This document shows, piece after piece, positions 12,012 to 23,656 of a DNA stretch of 43,481 nucleotides. Origin of the DNA: Fomitopsis serialis (Eukaryota > Basidiomycota > Agaricomycetes > Polyporales > Fomitopsidaceae); NCBI RefSeq assembly GCF_022376445.1, contig NW_025955294.1, positions 1 through 43,481 of the forward strand. The letters are read 5' to 3'. The translations under genes and the position numbers were made by a program. The notes beneath the pieces were generated by a model. It saw nothing but the letters and a program-made list of their open reading frames with translations, ran no database searches and was not told where the DNA came from. Positions within the stretch are counted from its first letter, which is position 1. The number at the start of each line of letters is the position of its first letter.

Positions 12012-12387
12012 GGTCGCGGCTCAGCCCAACGTCGACGTCTCCACCACTTGTCTCGTTGCAGCCGGCGGTGTCATGCCTACTCTGATTATCTTTTGGAGCC
12101 CGCCTGCCTGTCAGACAAGGATATCCTGAGGCACGAAGGTTGAAGGAATTGTCTACGTCTGCTTGGGGAGACTAATTATGAGCCGCGTACGTCGGGGGGG
12201 TCGCCTGAGGTCGCAGTGGTCGCGTCAAACCTTTTGAAAACAGCGCCCAACCCTGTCCCAGCCCAATCTCAGCCTCCTTCCTCAACTCATGTCCTCACTG
12301 CCATCTCAACTTGCGGAGACTAGGGCCAACGACGTGAACCCCTTTTTGAGCGCGTAATAACTGAGCTTATCACCGAGCCCGACCGTC
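12012..12387 (+). other. Intergenic between U6 copy 1 and COG4
   Basis: This contains the presumed COG4 promoter and 5' leader. The last 150 bases are rich in C and T (for example around 12246-12310), typical of fungal promoters. No open frame or RNA gene was recognised. Confidence 0.4.
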
Positions 12388-15122
12388 ATGGCGGTGGACA
12401 CGCTGAAGGCGGAGTCTTCAGCCGACTCACAACGTCCAGATCCTCATAAATTTACCAAGCTATCCGAAATCCTCTCGTGTCTATCTTCGCTGCAGTCAGA
12501 GGAGGCCGAACTCTCCTCTTCGCTCGCAGAGCTACTTGCATCTCAGGAGCCGGTCATAAATTCCCTCGCACGCCTCCAGTCACTCGGTCCAACATTGAAT
12601 GAGCTGCATGCAGAAGCCTCTGTATTCGACCAGACTGTTTCGCGCACAGCAAAGACCGCCGATGAGGTCGGTGGTTTCGTGCGGACCTTGGACGAGGAGA
12701 TGCGGAGGGTACGAGAAGCTGCTGAGCGCGTCGGGCAGGTTATGGAGCTGAAGGTCAATTGCATTGCATCTTCGCATATACATAGTGCTGAGCCAGTTGT
12801 GCAGAATTCCCTGGGCGCACTCCGGTCAGCGATGGAAGCGAAGGACTGGGAGTCTGCGACCCGACATTGCTCGCGCGCGATGTCTCTCCCCACCGAGGTC
12901 ATCTCGGGCATGTTTGCAGAGACAGCCGTCGTACGTCCCTTTCCATCGGCGCCGTCGCCAGCCTCTCATAGACTGAGTTCAGCCCACGCCAGAAAGCCAT
13001 CTGCCTCCGGCGCAGACATTGCACGCCGCGCGCGAGGAGCTGCTAGCGATCTTCCGCCGCGAATTCGACAAGGCGAGCGAGTCGCGCGACGCGGCTGCGA
13101 CGAGCCGGTTCTTCAAGCTCTTCCCTGCGATTGGGTGGGAGTTGGAGGGGTTGCAGGCATATGCTGCCTTTGTCGTCGATTTAGTACGCGTTCGGGCGCC
13201 TGCGTCGGCGAAGAGTGAGTATACGCACGTATGCTATTGACATCCCGCTGACAGACAGTCGCAGCATCGTCCCCGTTATTTTACATCACTGCGCTGACGG
13301 CATTGTTTGAGAGCATCGCCATGATCGTGGACCAACACCAGCCGATTGTCGAAAAGTACTACGGTCCAGGTAAGATGACTCCAGTCATCGAACGACTCCT
13401 ACAGGAGTCGGACCGCGTGGTCAAGGATATGATCGAGGGTTGGGTGGAGGAGCGCTCGATGCAGCGGAAGGTGCGCATATAACCGACTGCTTCGAAACCG
13501 CCATATCAAATCCGCCCCCATAGCTCTCAGATACAAACAACTTGTCGTCACGGAAGCAGCCGTTGCAGTACGATGCTGATGAGGAGGTCGACCCGCGCGA
13601 GATCGACAAGGTCCTCAGCGAGGCAGCGGGGATGAGCGGGCGCTGGAGCCTTTTCCGGAAATTCATGTATGATCGCCTCAAGGTTTGTGTGTCCGACCAT
13701 ATCGTGCGACTGGTGTCTGACTAACTGTGTCTTAGGATGACTATTCCGACGCAGAAGATGATGTTGAGGAGACTCCTACGGAGAAACCATCCTCAGAGAG
13801 CGAAGAGAAGCCGCTCCCAGAAGGCCTCCGCGCCATCGAGTCGTCCGCGTCGAAGCAATACTTTGAAGACATGCTCGCGACGTACTACATCCCCCTCGAA
13901 TCGTGGTATGCCCGCAGCGCCCTGGATAAGGCGCATCGCCTCTCCTCCGCGGACCTCCTCGCCTCGCCAGCCGTGACGACTACGCCGGACGACGTGTTCT
14001 ACATCCTCAAGGCGATTCTGCACCGGCTGCTCTCGTGCGGCTCGCTGGCTGCCGTGCAGCGCACGTCAGAGCTTCTGAGGGACATTGTGGATAAGGAGTA
14101 TACGGGGGTGATCAAGCGGAAGCTGGACGACGTGTATAGGACAGCGGGGCCTGCTGGGACAAGAGGGGAGAAGGCTGAAAGGGAGAACAGGCTGGCTTTC
14201 ATCGTGAGTCACGTTTGAAAGTTCCGCGCTAGCCCTCCGTGATTTATGTGAATGTCATAGGTATTGCTAAACGACCTGGACGTCTCTTCAGGGCACATGG
14301 AGCGCTTGGTCAAAGAGCTATCTGGCTACTCAGTCATCACGCAGTTCTACCTGGATAGTGAGGCCGAGGGAGTCAAAGCCAGCGTAAACTCATTCAACGG
14401 CCTCGTCGCAAAATTCCGATCCGCGCTCAGGGTGAGTTCCGGCGGCCTTCGTCCGTCCCATCCTCGCTTACACAGTCCCTTGTGCACAGGCCGGCATCGA
14501 GCAACTCTTCAATCAACTCATGCGCCCGCGACTTCGCACATTCATTTCGGACGTGTACAAGGACGTCTCGTACGTGCTCGACGAGGACGCATATGCGCAG
14601 GCGGGCTACAGCGACATCGTGCGGAAGCGTTTCGTGAAGTCGTGGGAGACGCTGGTGGACGGATACAAGGACACCTTCACCGACAACAACTATCGCCTGC
14701 TGTTCGGCCTGGCCCTCGACGTGCTCGTTCGGCCGTGGGAGCGTTTCGTTTGTACGCTCAGATACAGCGAGGTGAGGGACATCTATTTATGTTTGACGGG
14801 CTTATGGTACTGAAGGGCGTGGGCTCAGCTCGGCGCGATTCGATTCGATCAAGACCTCCGGGCGATCACGTCGTACCTGTCCTCACAAACCGCCTTCGGC
14901 GACGTCCGCGAGAAGTTCGTGCGCCTTCAGCAGATCTCGCAGTTGCTCAACCTCGACTCGGTAAGCCATTCACTTTGGTCTCTGCACACCCATAGTGACA
15001 CGAAACAACGATGCGACATTTTTATCTAGGAGGAAGATGCGGATGAATTCTATAACGGTTCCGGGATTGCGTGGCAGCTGGGCGAACAGGAGGCCCGCAA
15101 TATCGTCGCACTCAGAGTTTGA
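12388..15122 (+). CDS. COG4: Conserved oligomeric Golgi complex subunit 4 (COG4), 10 exons
   Basis: COG4 belongs to the eight-subunit COG tethering complex that guides retrograde vesicles within the Golgi. Exons: 12388-12753, 12805-12930, 12983-13214, 13259-13470, 13524-13682, 13736-14203, 14261-14431, 14490-14771, 14829-14960, 15030-15122; all junctions keep frame and give 746 residues, the usual family size. The N-terminal 120 residues are heptad-like (Leu/Glu/Ser rich), matching the coiled-coil assembly region. Family matches include AREELLAIFRREFDKA, FFKLFPAIGWELEGLQAYA, YYGPGKMTPVIERLLQE, the VDPREID motif, LGAIRFDQDLRAITSYLSSQ and the conserved C-terminal FYNGSGIAWQL. Residues around 372-396 form an acidic insert (DDYSDAEDDVEE) less conserved than its surroundings. 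The gene lies just downstream of U6 copy 1 and is divergent from the sugar transporter. Confidence 0.94.
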
Positions 15123-16688
15123 TACCATTTCCCCTGATATCATCGGGCTCTGTTGGGCGCGCCCGCTTAAAGCCGAGTACGCTTGCCGGATGGTTTGCAG
15201 CGAAGGTTCAAGTGAGCGAATCAATTTAGGACATGTCGTATGTGAGCTGTGTAAGGGTAAAGCAGGATCCAGGAAACAGCAGAACTCACGCTTTCCGTGC
15301 CATTCGCGGCATTGACAACGGCGCACAAGACGCTATAGAAGATTTCATCTTGGAGGAGACTAAAACAGGACTTCCCTAGGACCCTCCCTGATCCGGTCGG
15401 CGAGGTCATATGGCGTTCGTGAGAGGAAGGTATGGCACTGACATCCTCCGATGACACCGAGGAATACATGGCCGTGTGTTGTATCGGCATCGCTTGCGTC
15501 GAAACCGACGTTACCGGTACCTTCAACTCATCCACACAGGAGTCGAGCTTGGTGAGTCATGTAATGTTGGACCGGATAGCAGTGTGAAGGACACCTTCGA
15601 CCAAGCGCTTGCGCACGAGCAGCAGCAATGCAGACGCATACAGTGAGACCTTATCTTCTTCTCAATTCATACGACTTTGTTCCTAACCGAACGACACACA
15701 GTGGTGCTCAGCGTCACTTGAGCATTTCGACCAGCTCTTATTAAGTCGCTAGCATGAGAAGTGGAAGTATGCGGGGGTAGTCGTTATCCGTTTCTACTCG
15801 CGCTCGACGTCACTCGATTGACGAGGCCATCAAGCTGTAGCTGTCATGTCCGTGTCGAGCACAGACCGTGAAATTGCCGTCTCGGTGCACTCAGGCTGTC
15901 ATACTTCAAGAAGGCATTAATATTTCATGCGAGCATCGTACATCATGGCCGTTCACTGGCGGTGGTATGGCGGCGCAGGTTCTATAACCAACGGCATCGC
16001 AGCCCTTCTTGTTTCTGTTGTCGGCGGCAGAGACCAGCTGTAGAAGTCCTAGTCATACCGCCGACGCGCAGTGAGCAACTCTTATTTCTATGGTGTCTCT
16101 GCGTTCTCTGATCGCCGCAGCTCTCACTCAGAATTCTCACTTTTGCTTGCCCCAGCGTGGTTCCGTTGGTCAGCCAACGTTAGCCTGGGCTGTGGCTGCG
16201 CGAGATAAGGATGGTATGACATCTTGTCAAGGTTGGTCTTTATGAGCAACGTTAATTATAGCGGACGAAGGCCCTCGAAGGCGGCTGAGCTTGAACCTAA
16301 GTCTTCAGTCGAACGTCGGCATCTGGTTGATGCTCAAATGACACGGTCTTGTCAGCAAGTGCGAGAGAGTTAGATGGCTGAGGTCCCCTCGAGTGGCACA
16401 TCGTGAGGGTGTTCTCCACCTAGACTGCGGAGATGTGGGGGAGATAGTCCATGCGACTGCTCTCTGGATACATGTCATCCATTGGGCCTTCATTGACACG
16501 TTCCTCGCGGCCTTCTACTTGCCGCATGGGACAACTACCGCGATTTCCAAGGTCAATACGAAGTTTCATATGTAGTTCATATTGCCTCACCTCGATAACG
16601 CCTGCGAATCTGCATTCGCATTTAAGGCTACCTGCACAGTTGGCCTCGATGGTCTCAGCTCCCCCAGAAGAGACTTTCCGAGTAGACA
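15123..16688. other. Long intergenic stretch without recognised gene
   Basis: This 1.57-kb stretch lies between COG4 (+) and the monocarboxylate-type transporter (+). Open frames on both strands are at most about 115 codons, lack recognisable motifs, and could not be joined into a plausible spliced gene. The 3' end of COG4 and the transporter promoter must lie here. No repeat copy of another part of the window was noticed. Confidence 0.4.
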
Positions 16689-18732
16689 ATGGTGACCACT
16701 TGGAAGGACGAAGAAGTATACATGCACAGTAAGTCGCGGGCTTGGCCGACTGGTGGGTGGAGAACATCAATCCCTCACCGTCCTGTCTGACTCGTCAACA
16801 GTGCTAGGCGCATGCTGTATGCAGTTCGCGACTGTGGGCTTCGTAAGCGTCGTTCCCTCCCGATTGGACACTTTCTCATGTTGTCTCCCAATCTCAGATG
16901 AACTCTTTCGGCGTAATGGAGGCTTTCTATATCCAGGAGTTCTTACCATTGTCCTCCGCTTCTGCGATCAGTTGGATTGGGAGTATTCAGTTGCTGCTCG
17001 ACCTCACTTTGGGCGCTGCCTTAGGCCCTCTGTACGTCAGTTCGCATTGTTATTATCATGACATACGATTTTCACCCCCCTCCCCCCACACACACTAAAG
17101 GCTTGATCGAGGGTTCCATCGGGAGGTCCTGGTTGCTGGGTCTGTCCTCTTCCTGTTTAGGTCTGTCGCCCATCAGTGTTGTCGCTCCGTGCTGAATCGC
17201 TTTGCTGAATGGGTGTATAAACACTGACCATCGCGACTTGTTACTTCCGGTACAGCCAATTCATGCTCTCGTTGGCGCAGCCTGGCCACTACTATCAAGT
17301 ATTCCTATCGCAAGGGCTTGGTATGGGTCTCGGCATCGGATCCATCTACATACCAAGTTTCGTTGCCGTCTCTCGTCATTTCAGACATAGACGCGCCCTG
17401 GCTATGGTATGTCAATGAGGCTACTGCCTGAGTCATCGGATAATATCTCATTGTCATGATATCAGGGCATCGTACCGTCCGCAGGTCCTTTTGGCACAGT
17501 TGTGTTTTCCAGTAGGTCTACTCTCCCCGGCACAACTCTTGACCCCATCACATTGATTCTGGGCATAGTCGTTCTGAACTACTTGCTGCACTCCCATTCA
17601 TTAAACTTCGGTGCATCCATTCGCATCGTAGCATTGTCGTGTTCCGGCTTGCTGCTGATCGGCAACGGTTTATTGCTCTGGAGTTATCCTTCTGTGCTAG
17701 AGCCGAGCACAAAGAACGGCCCGCATAGGTCGACCCCTCTCCAGGAAAGCGACAAAGCTACCACAGATACGACCCACAATCATTCGACGGAGTTTGAAGC
17801 TCCTCCGGCATCGAGGTCGGAGCCGAGAAGTCCATGGGTTTTCGACACTCATTTCACGCTCCTCCTTCTTGCCGGATCGCTCAATGCTCTAGGGCTGTGG
17901 TTTCCTTCCTACTATGTGCAAATCTTCGCACAGACACATGGTATCTCCGAACACCTCAGCTTTTACAGTCTCGCGGTCATGAGCATTGCGAACGCAGTGG
18001 GCCGTATATTCCCGAATTGGCTCGGCGACCGTTGGGGGACTCTGGAGGTGTACACGCCAGCGCTGCTGTTTACAGGTGAGCGATCGTATGCTCAGTCCAT
18101 ACGACTCGTGAAGGCCGACGTCCTAGATAGCCGCTTTGCAGTTTGCTCTCCTGGGATGTTCCACTCCGCATGGGCTAGTGCTCTTCACTATATTGTGAGC
18201 AAGCGTGAGCCTGCTCTTCCGCACATTCCTCAGGCTAACGTTCTGACTGACACAGCTACGGTTTCTTCTCTGGGGCAGGTAAGCCATATGGTCATGTTTC
18301 GCGCACAGAGTACCAAAATTCGACCTGCACAATGATGTTTCATAGCTGTCTCACTTTATCTCCCGGCTGTCACAGCTTTCTGTCCCAAGGACACTCAGCT
18401 AGGGTGCGTCGGCGGTCCTTCCTTCCTCAACCCGTTGAAATTCAGACGTCTCGACTCTGATGAGAGCTGAATCACGGACAGGAGATATCTCGGCATATCG
18501 CTGCTACCTGTTGGCATCACGACTCTGGTTGGTACGCCCATCGCGAGTGCTCTGATGGGAGACAATCGCATCTGGTGGAAAGGCATTCTGTTCTCCACGG
18601 TAACACAACTCGTGTAGACATTAGTAGCTTCGCTCACCCTTGCATCTTCCATCACAGGCTACGGTTCTTGGAGCGACTGTGGCAGCGGGGTGTACGCTTG
18701 TGATACAAGGGCGTAGAAAGCCCTTGACTTGA
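16689..18732 (+). CDS. Monocarboxylate-type MFS transporter, 12 exons
   Basis: A predicted membrane transporter of the MCT family (MCH-like, SLC16-related), common in basidiomycetes; the substrate is unknown. Exons: 16689-16752, 16802-16842, 16898-17031, 17101-17160, 17256-17406, 17466-17511, 17569-18075, 18131-18194, 18256-18278, 18346-18403, 18482-18599, 18658-18732, giving 446 residues. Family signatures: RAWPTVLGACCMQFATVGFM at helix 1, NSFGVMEAFYIQEFL, SASAISWIGSIQ (the conserved SWIGS), GLGMGLGIGSIYIPSF in helix 4, RRALAMGIVPSAGPFG before helix 5, then a hydrophilic central loop (about residues 215-260) and ANAVGRIFPNWLGDR after helix 8. Many exons are very short, one of 23 nt. The first exon is the weakest part: it lacks the usual DGG before RAW, and an alternative upstream ATG at 16650 lies in another frame. 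All later joins preserve frame and motifs, so the gene looks intact. Confidence 0.85.
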
Positions 18733-18819
18733 CAAGGCTGACGTGGTCAGAACGAACAAAGTACGAGCTACATACCAACCTACAAGTTCGTATTTCAGCA
18801 AGTCGGTTGCTTTGTGAAA

Positions 18820-18892
18820 TCACATGATGCTCCGCGGGCTGCATGCAAGGCAAGGATCCGTTGCATGTCATTCGGGGCGAACTACTAAAGAT
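18820..18892 (+). promoter_or_regulatory. Conserved upstream block of U6 copy 2 (putative Pol III promoter)
   Basis: This matches the 73-base block before U6 copy 1, base for base over most of its length and with the same spacing to the RNA start. Similarity stops abruptly upstream at 18820. The two blocks together define a candidate U6 promoter for this fungus. Confidence 0.6.
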
Positions 18893-18916
18893 GTCCCCTT
18901 CGGGGTGACATACGAA

Positions 18917-18947
<31 letters not shown>

Positions 18948-19012
18948 GGCCCCTGCACAAGGATGACACGCTTTCCCGGAGTGGTAGACCTACGGGTCTC
19001 AATATTTATTTT
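18893..19012 (+). ncRNA. U6 spliceosomal snRNA, copy 2
   Basis: The predicted RNA is identical to copy 1 from the 5' stem-loop through the ACAGAGA box, the internal stem-loop, the tail hairpin and the terminal TTTT. Identity ends right after the T-run, so the duplicated unit is promoter plus gene (193 bases) and nothing else. It lies about 160 bases downstream of the MFS transporter stop on the same strand. Confidence 0.93.
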
Positions 19013-19795
19013 ACCTAGTGTATGAACGAGTTCCCTGTCCCAATTAGCCGTCCGCAGGTGAGCCCAACCCTATTTATGCTGTTGTTTACATGGACTCACC
19101 GAGAGCACGGTGGTCGTAGCCGCGGCGGTGAGTCGCTGACGATCTAGTATATAGACCTGCCTAAATGAACGCATTTCGGCATTGGTGAAGACGGTGGCGC
19201 CCTGGGCTGGACAGTAGGCTAGTACTGGGCAGTCCACTTGTGTCGTCTCATCTATCAACCGGTAAGGTGCGCGGGCGGGGGCGGCATCTAATATGTGATT
19301 AGGTGTCTCAGAGACGGATCATAGCGCAGCCATTCGTCGGGCCCCGGCATGCACAAAGAGCTGGTATGCATGGTGGCCGGTAAACTGGGTATGCTCGGCA
19401 AGCTCGGTACTGGATGCCTTCGTGAGTATGTGCCCACTGGGTACGGATCATGCCTTCCGAACTGTACCCATGTTTCGGGCCTGTTCCATAACAAACGAGG
19501 TTTTGTCCCGATAAAACCAGGCATACCACCCCTCCAGAAAGCCCAAACCCGTCCGAATGAGGACAAGGCATTCCCATCGATAACCGGGGATCCTCGCAGG
19601 GCTAGTTATCGAGTGGACTTACAAAGGTGAGTAAGATATGCAATGAGGAGTGAGAAACCGGCCATGCGTCGTATGAAACTAACGGTCAGACATCATGATG
19701 TGCGGGATGTTATGTCTTAGCTGGCCCGCATCACTGAGCGAGCGGGACCTAAGCCGAACTTGAACTATGCGAGCAGACCCGCACCGCAACAAGGG
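19013..19795. other. Intergenic, no recognised gene
   Basis: There are short open frames of about 90 codons on both strands near 19290-19630, mutually overlapping and without recognisable motifs. No splice-compatible gene was found. Confidence 0.35.
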
Positions 19796-19804
19796 TATAT
19801 ATAT
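19796..19804 (+). promoter_or_regulatory. TATA box of the small secreted-protein gene
   Basis: The string TATATATAT lies 75 bases upstream of the ATG at 19879, at a distance usual for a fungal TATA-driven gene. A strong TATA box often marks regulated rather than housekeeping expression; that link is inference. Confidence 0.55.
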
Positions 19805-19878
19805 GGCTCAAAGACACGCTCAACGACAGTCCCCAGTGTACCTCGTTCTCACCGCCAATATCAATATCCCCAGCAGAC

Positions 19879-20233
19879 ATGCAGCTCAAGCAGATCATCA
19901 TCATCATGACCGCCGCCTTGCTTCCCTTTGCTAGTTGCGCCGTAATCGTTGATAGCGCTCCCATTGGTGAGTAGTATATGACCTCGCCGATACCCAACGC
20001 CAGTGCCTTGCACTTGTTCGCATTGAAGCTCACGATATGTGAGCAGACGGCCTCATTGAGGAACGAATTTGCAAGTACGACTGTAAACGGGAGAACGGTG
20101 AGTGTATACGTAGTCGACCATGAAGCGCACTCTGATCGTACTGATACATTCCCCTGTCGTGAACTACCCAGTCGAGGTAGATACCAGCGACAAACACCAA
20201 CGCGGTTGGATTGACCCGGGAAAGAGTGACTGA
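19879..20233 (+). CDS. Small putative secreted protein, 66 residues, 3 exons
   Basis: The gene is not recognised as a known family. Exons 19879-19966, 20047-20097 and 20172-20233 join in frame to 66 codons plus a stop. The first 20 residues form a signal-peptide-like leader: MQLKQ, four isoleucines, then MTAALLPFASCA, which would allow cleavage after a small residue. The predicted mature part is short, charged and has two cysteines four residues apart (CKYDC). A TATA box sits 75 bases upstream of the ATG. Such small secreted proteins are frequent in wood-decay and symbiotic fungi, but no role can be assigned. The intron ends (GTGAGT donors, CAG acceptors) are good; the last exon is the least certain because it has no internal support. 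Confidence 0.5.
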
Positions 20234-20643
20234 CGCGTTCTGACTCTGGGCTCAGCGACGGATGTGAGTGGTATAGGCTTTTCTACCTCGCAAGTCCTAC
20301 TAAAGCATCGCACAGCCAGACTTCTCGGGACTCATATGAATACCGCTGTGACTGCGAGTGCCGCTGAGCGCTGAAGTGTTGAGATCTGAGACCTGACCTT
20401 AGTCGTGTCATTACATACTATGTTAGCAGACTGCAGACTGTCCAATGCCAATTCCGGATGCTCTGGTCTTGCCATTTGCACTGATATCTTGCGGTGCCAA
20501 TTTCTCAGTGCCTCATGCTCAGAACGCTTACTCTGGTTCGGTGAGTGAACGCAGCCCATAGGTGCACGTACCAAATGACATAGGGGGACCAAATGAGTAC
20601 GCCCATGGAGATACTTGTGCGCACGAATTCCCGATTGCTCAGT
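20234..20643. other. Intergenic between convergent small gene and NOP9
   Basis: These 410 bases hold the 3' ends of the small secreted-protein gene (+) and NOP9 (-). No open frame of note, RNA gene or repeat was seen. Confidence 0.4.
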
Positions 20644-23600
20644 CTATCTGCCTTTTCTCTTCCCCTTCTTCCCCTTCTCGCCGGCATCCTTTGGCGCGGA
20701 CATGATCGCCCCCAGTACGTCCCTTAGATCCTTATCTTCCTTCGCCTCCCCTTTACCCTTCTTCGCCTTTCTCTCAGCCTGCATCCTCGTCTCTACCTTC
20801 CCGTTGTTAGTTTGCTCATCCTTCTCGTCGGCACCACCCCTCTCGACAGGCTTCAGTTCACCTTTCTTGACCCTTTTCCCCAGCTTCGCCTCGAACAAAG
20901 CATCGATTTCGTTCTCCGGCTGCGCCTTCCGTTTCCGCTTCTTCGACACCCCATCTGTGCCAATTGTTTCCTCTTCAGGCTGCTCCTTCCGCGATGATTC
21001 CGTTTGAGCTAGGGTTTGGACCGGTGCGTGCTTCTGGCGCTGAGAGGCTGTAGGTGCAGACGTAGAGGTGCTCGCGCCCGATTGATGGTGATGCCACCGG
21101 TCCGGATCTCGCTTCAGCAGTTGCAGGCTGAGCGCCCGCGCAAAGTACTTCCCATACATGGAGCCTGTGAGGAAATGCTCGTGGGGCATCACCGAGCGAG
21201 CGATCTTCTCCTGCGTACGTACCGTGTCAGTGTACCATACTCTCATCCTACAGGAACGACAAACGCACCTTCATGTAGCCGTCCGCGACGGCCCAGCACC
21301 GCTCGCCTACGCGGCTCCCGATCCGGTCGTCCACAAGCTCGTGGAAGCGGCCCATGAAGCCGAGGATGAACTTGCGCTTGAGCTTCATGGGTACGGTGGG
21401 TGAGGACAGCAGGACGTCCAGAACGCGCGAGGACATGGGGTGGTGCGCCATTACGATCAGTTCATCGATGGTCAGCGACTGCAGGCTGCGGCGAACATAG
21501 TCAGTCAAATGTGGGTGCGTGAGTGAAAGCAGAGCTATACCTGTTCAGAACGAGCTCGTTGTGAGGGGAGGAGAGGCGGAGAAGCGATTGTAGCAGGAGC
21601 GCCCCTTGGACTTTGGGCTCCACGATGCCCGGTTCTTTCTCCATTTCCTGGCGCACCAGATTTACAGCAAGCTCGCCATACTTTTCTTTGTACCTCGTTT
21701 CCTTCTCTGCGCGCGCTAAGAGAGCAGCTTTGTAATCCTGCGCTGGTGGTCAGTGAGAGAACACAACGAGAGAGGGTATAATGCACCTCAACATTGATGG
21801 CACGGAGGATACAAGGCACAACTAGAGAGGACTCATCTGCATCTTGTAGGACAAATGCCGTGCGAACCACCTGTGACGCGTCGCAACTAATGAGTGCCTG
21901 CCAAACTCACGCATTCTAGATCAAAAGAAGCATACCTGCACAACATCCTCTTCGTGCGCACGAAGCTCAGCTGCCCTATCCACAAGCGCCTGCAAGACCT
22001 CCACTCTTCCAGTTTTGACGATCTTCCCCGCGACCTCCCCGTTCAACTCCGCACACGCCTGCCCGAGCGAATTCGTAGCCACCCGCACTAACGCCTTCTG
22101 GAGGACGAAGTTCGCGATTGGGTGCACCGCAAGGCGCGCGAGCTTATCGGCGAAGTACGTTGCCCAGAGGTCGGTGAAGACACGCGCGGGCGCGCGCTTT
22201 ACAAGCGTCTCAAGCAGGTGCGACGCAGTCGGGTCACGGAGGAGAGTGTTGAGATAGTCGGAGGGTTCGTGTTCTGTGTTGGGGTTTTGTTCTTATGACG
22301 GAGCGGTAAGTGCTGCCCGAAAGCACAATGTATGGCGGAGACCAGAGGCGCGACGTACCCATAGAAGAGATCATGCCGACGAGAGCTCGATCCATGAGCG
22401 AGCTTGCTTCCTCAGCCATGCCGTACTCAGCTTCAATCTCCAGGAGCATCTTCACACAGCACTCCATATTGAGAACACTTCAAACCGAAGCCTATGTTGA
22501 ACGCACCTGCAAGACCGGACTAGCGACCTTGTCCGCTGCCAATGCACGCACCTCGTTCTCGCCGAGCTGCTCCCTCAGCGCCCTCACAAATTGTTCTGCT
22601 ACCTTCCTACACTCCCCCGGTACCCTGCTCTTCCCCTTCAGGTCCGCACCTACACCCTCCTTTTTCTCCTTGAACACTGACTTCATCGAGCCCTGCCTGG
22701 CTTTCCACGCCGTGCTCTTCTTCGAGCGCACCGCGTGCTCGCGCGTCTCGAGCGGGAAGCAGTCGGGGGCCAGCAGCAGCAGCAGGGCGCTGATGACGTG
22801 CGAGGCAAAGGGGTCGAGGACGAGGGAGGAAAGCCGGGGGAGGAGTTCGTCGCAGGCGTCGAGGACGAGCTGTGTGAGGGAACGGAGCTCGCCCCGTTCG
22901 GTAGCATCTTCTGGTCGGGTAGGGAGGATGCCTCGAGTCTGCAAACAACGTAAAGGGGTGTTTGGACATAATATAAAAAGCATACCTCTCTGGATATTGT
23001 GTCCGCTGCCACTGTAAACATTGTTTGGCATACATGGGATGCGAACCGGTGCGTTACGAGCTGCTCGAACCTACCTTCGCGTGTCAGTCAGCTACGCGCA
23101 CGGTCCGTGCTCGCGTATCGGCAAAGCATTGCTTATGACATGGACACTCACGATCCGTCCAGCCTATCCATGTACACCCTACGCACGAAGTCGTCCATCG
23201 AGTGAATCATCCTCTCCAGGATGATCGAGCAGTCCTTGTCTGTCGCAAGCTGCTTCTCCTTGCCCTCCATTTCCGTCAAGGCGGCCACGAAGAACAACCG
23301 CCTATCTGTTCGCATTTTTGATATGTTAATTTGAGCACTGCATATAGACTGCAAAACGCACCCTCATTCGGATCGGTGTCCTCGTCTCCGCCCACGTCGG
23401 GGCGGCCTTGCTCCTGCCATTCGCGGATCTGCAGGTCCACTGTTCGGAAGTATGCCTTCACCTCCGCGTCGACATATCCAAATGGTGCCTCTTTGTCTGA
23501 CTCCTCCGCCTGCCTGTGCACAATCCACGACGGGCCCGCCTGCTGTTCCTCTGGGTCGACCTCCGCCTTAGACTCCTGACGCTCGTGCCGGACGTGGTAG

Positions 23601-23656
23601 TCGTCTTCCTTCGGCTTTCTATGCTTTTTCCCCCGTTTGCGATTCTCACGAGGCAT
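20644..23656 (-). CDS. NOP9: Nucleolar protein 9 (NOP9), Pumilio-like ribosome biogenesis factor, 10 exons
   Basis: NOP9 is an RNA-binding protein of Pumilio-like repeats that binds pre-18S rRNA in the nucleolus and controls 20S pre-rRNA processing by NOB1. Exons, 5' to 3': 23656-23362, 23305-23152, 23070-22986, 22938-22507, 22449-22359, 22273-21936, 21870-21787, 21737-21541, 21485-21269, 21210-20644; 819 residues. The N-terminus is basic ([14 protein letters not shown]), as in the family. Repeat-like signatures follow: [72 protein letters not shown], and [12 protein letters not shown] near the end, each with the small-x-x-h pattern of a Puf RNA-contact helix. The last 130 residues are a Lys/Glu-rich tail ending [10 protein letters not shown], a likely nucleolar localisation signal. 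There is a long charged loop at about residues 245-300. All joins keep frame; the gene looks functional. Confidence 0.93.

Noticed and set aside
16650..16731. Alternative first exon of the monocarboxylate-type transporter from ATG 16650
   Set aside because: Its frame does not join to the helix 1 motif through a good intron; the ATG at 16689 gives RAWPTVLG directly across a 49-bp intron with good ends.
16420..16770. 116-codon minus-strand open frame
   Set aside because: It overlaps the 5' region of the plus-strand monocarboxylate-type transporter and has no motif.
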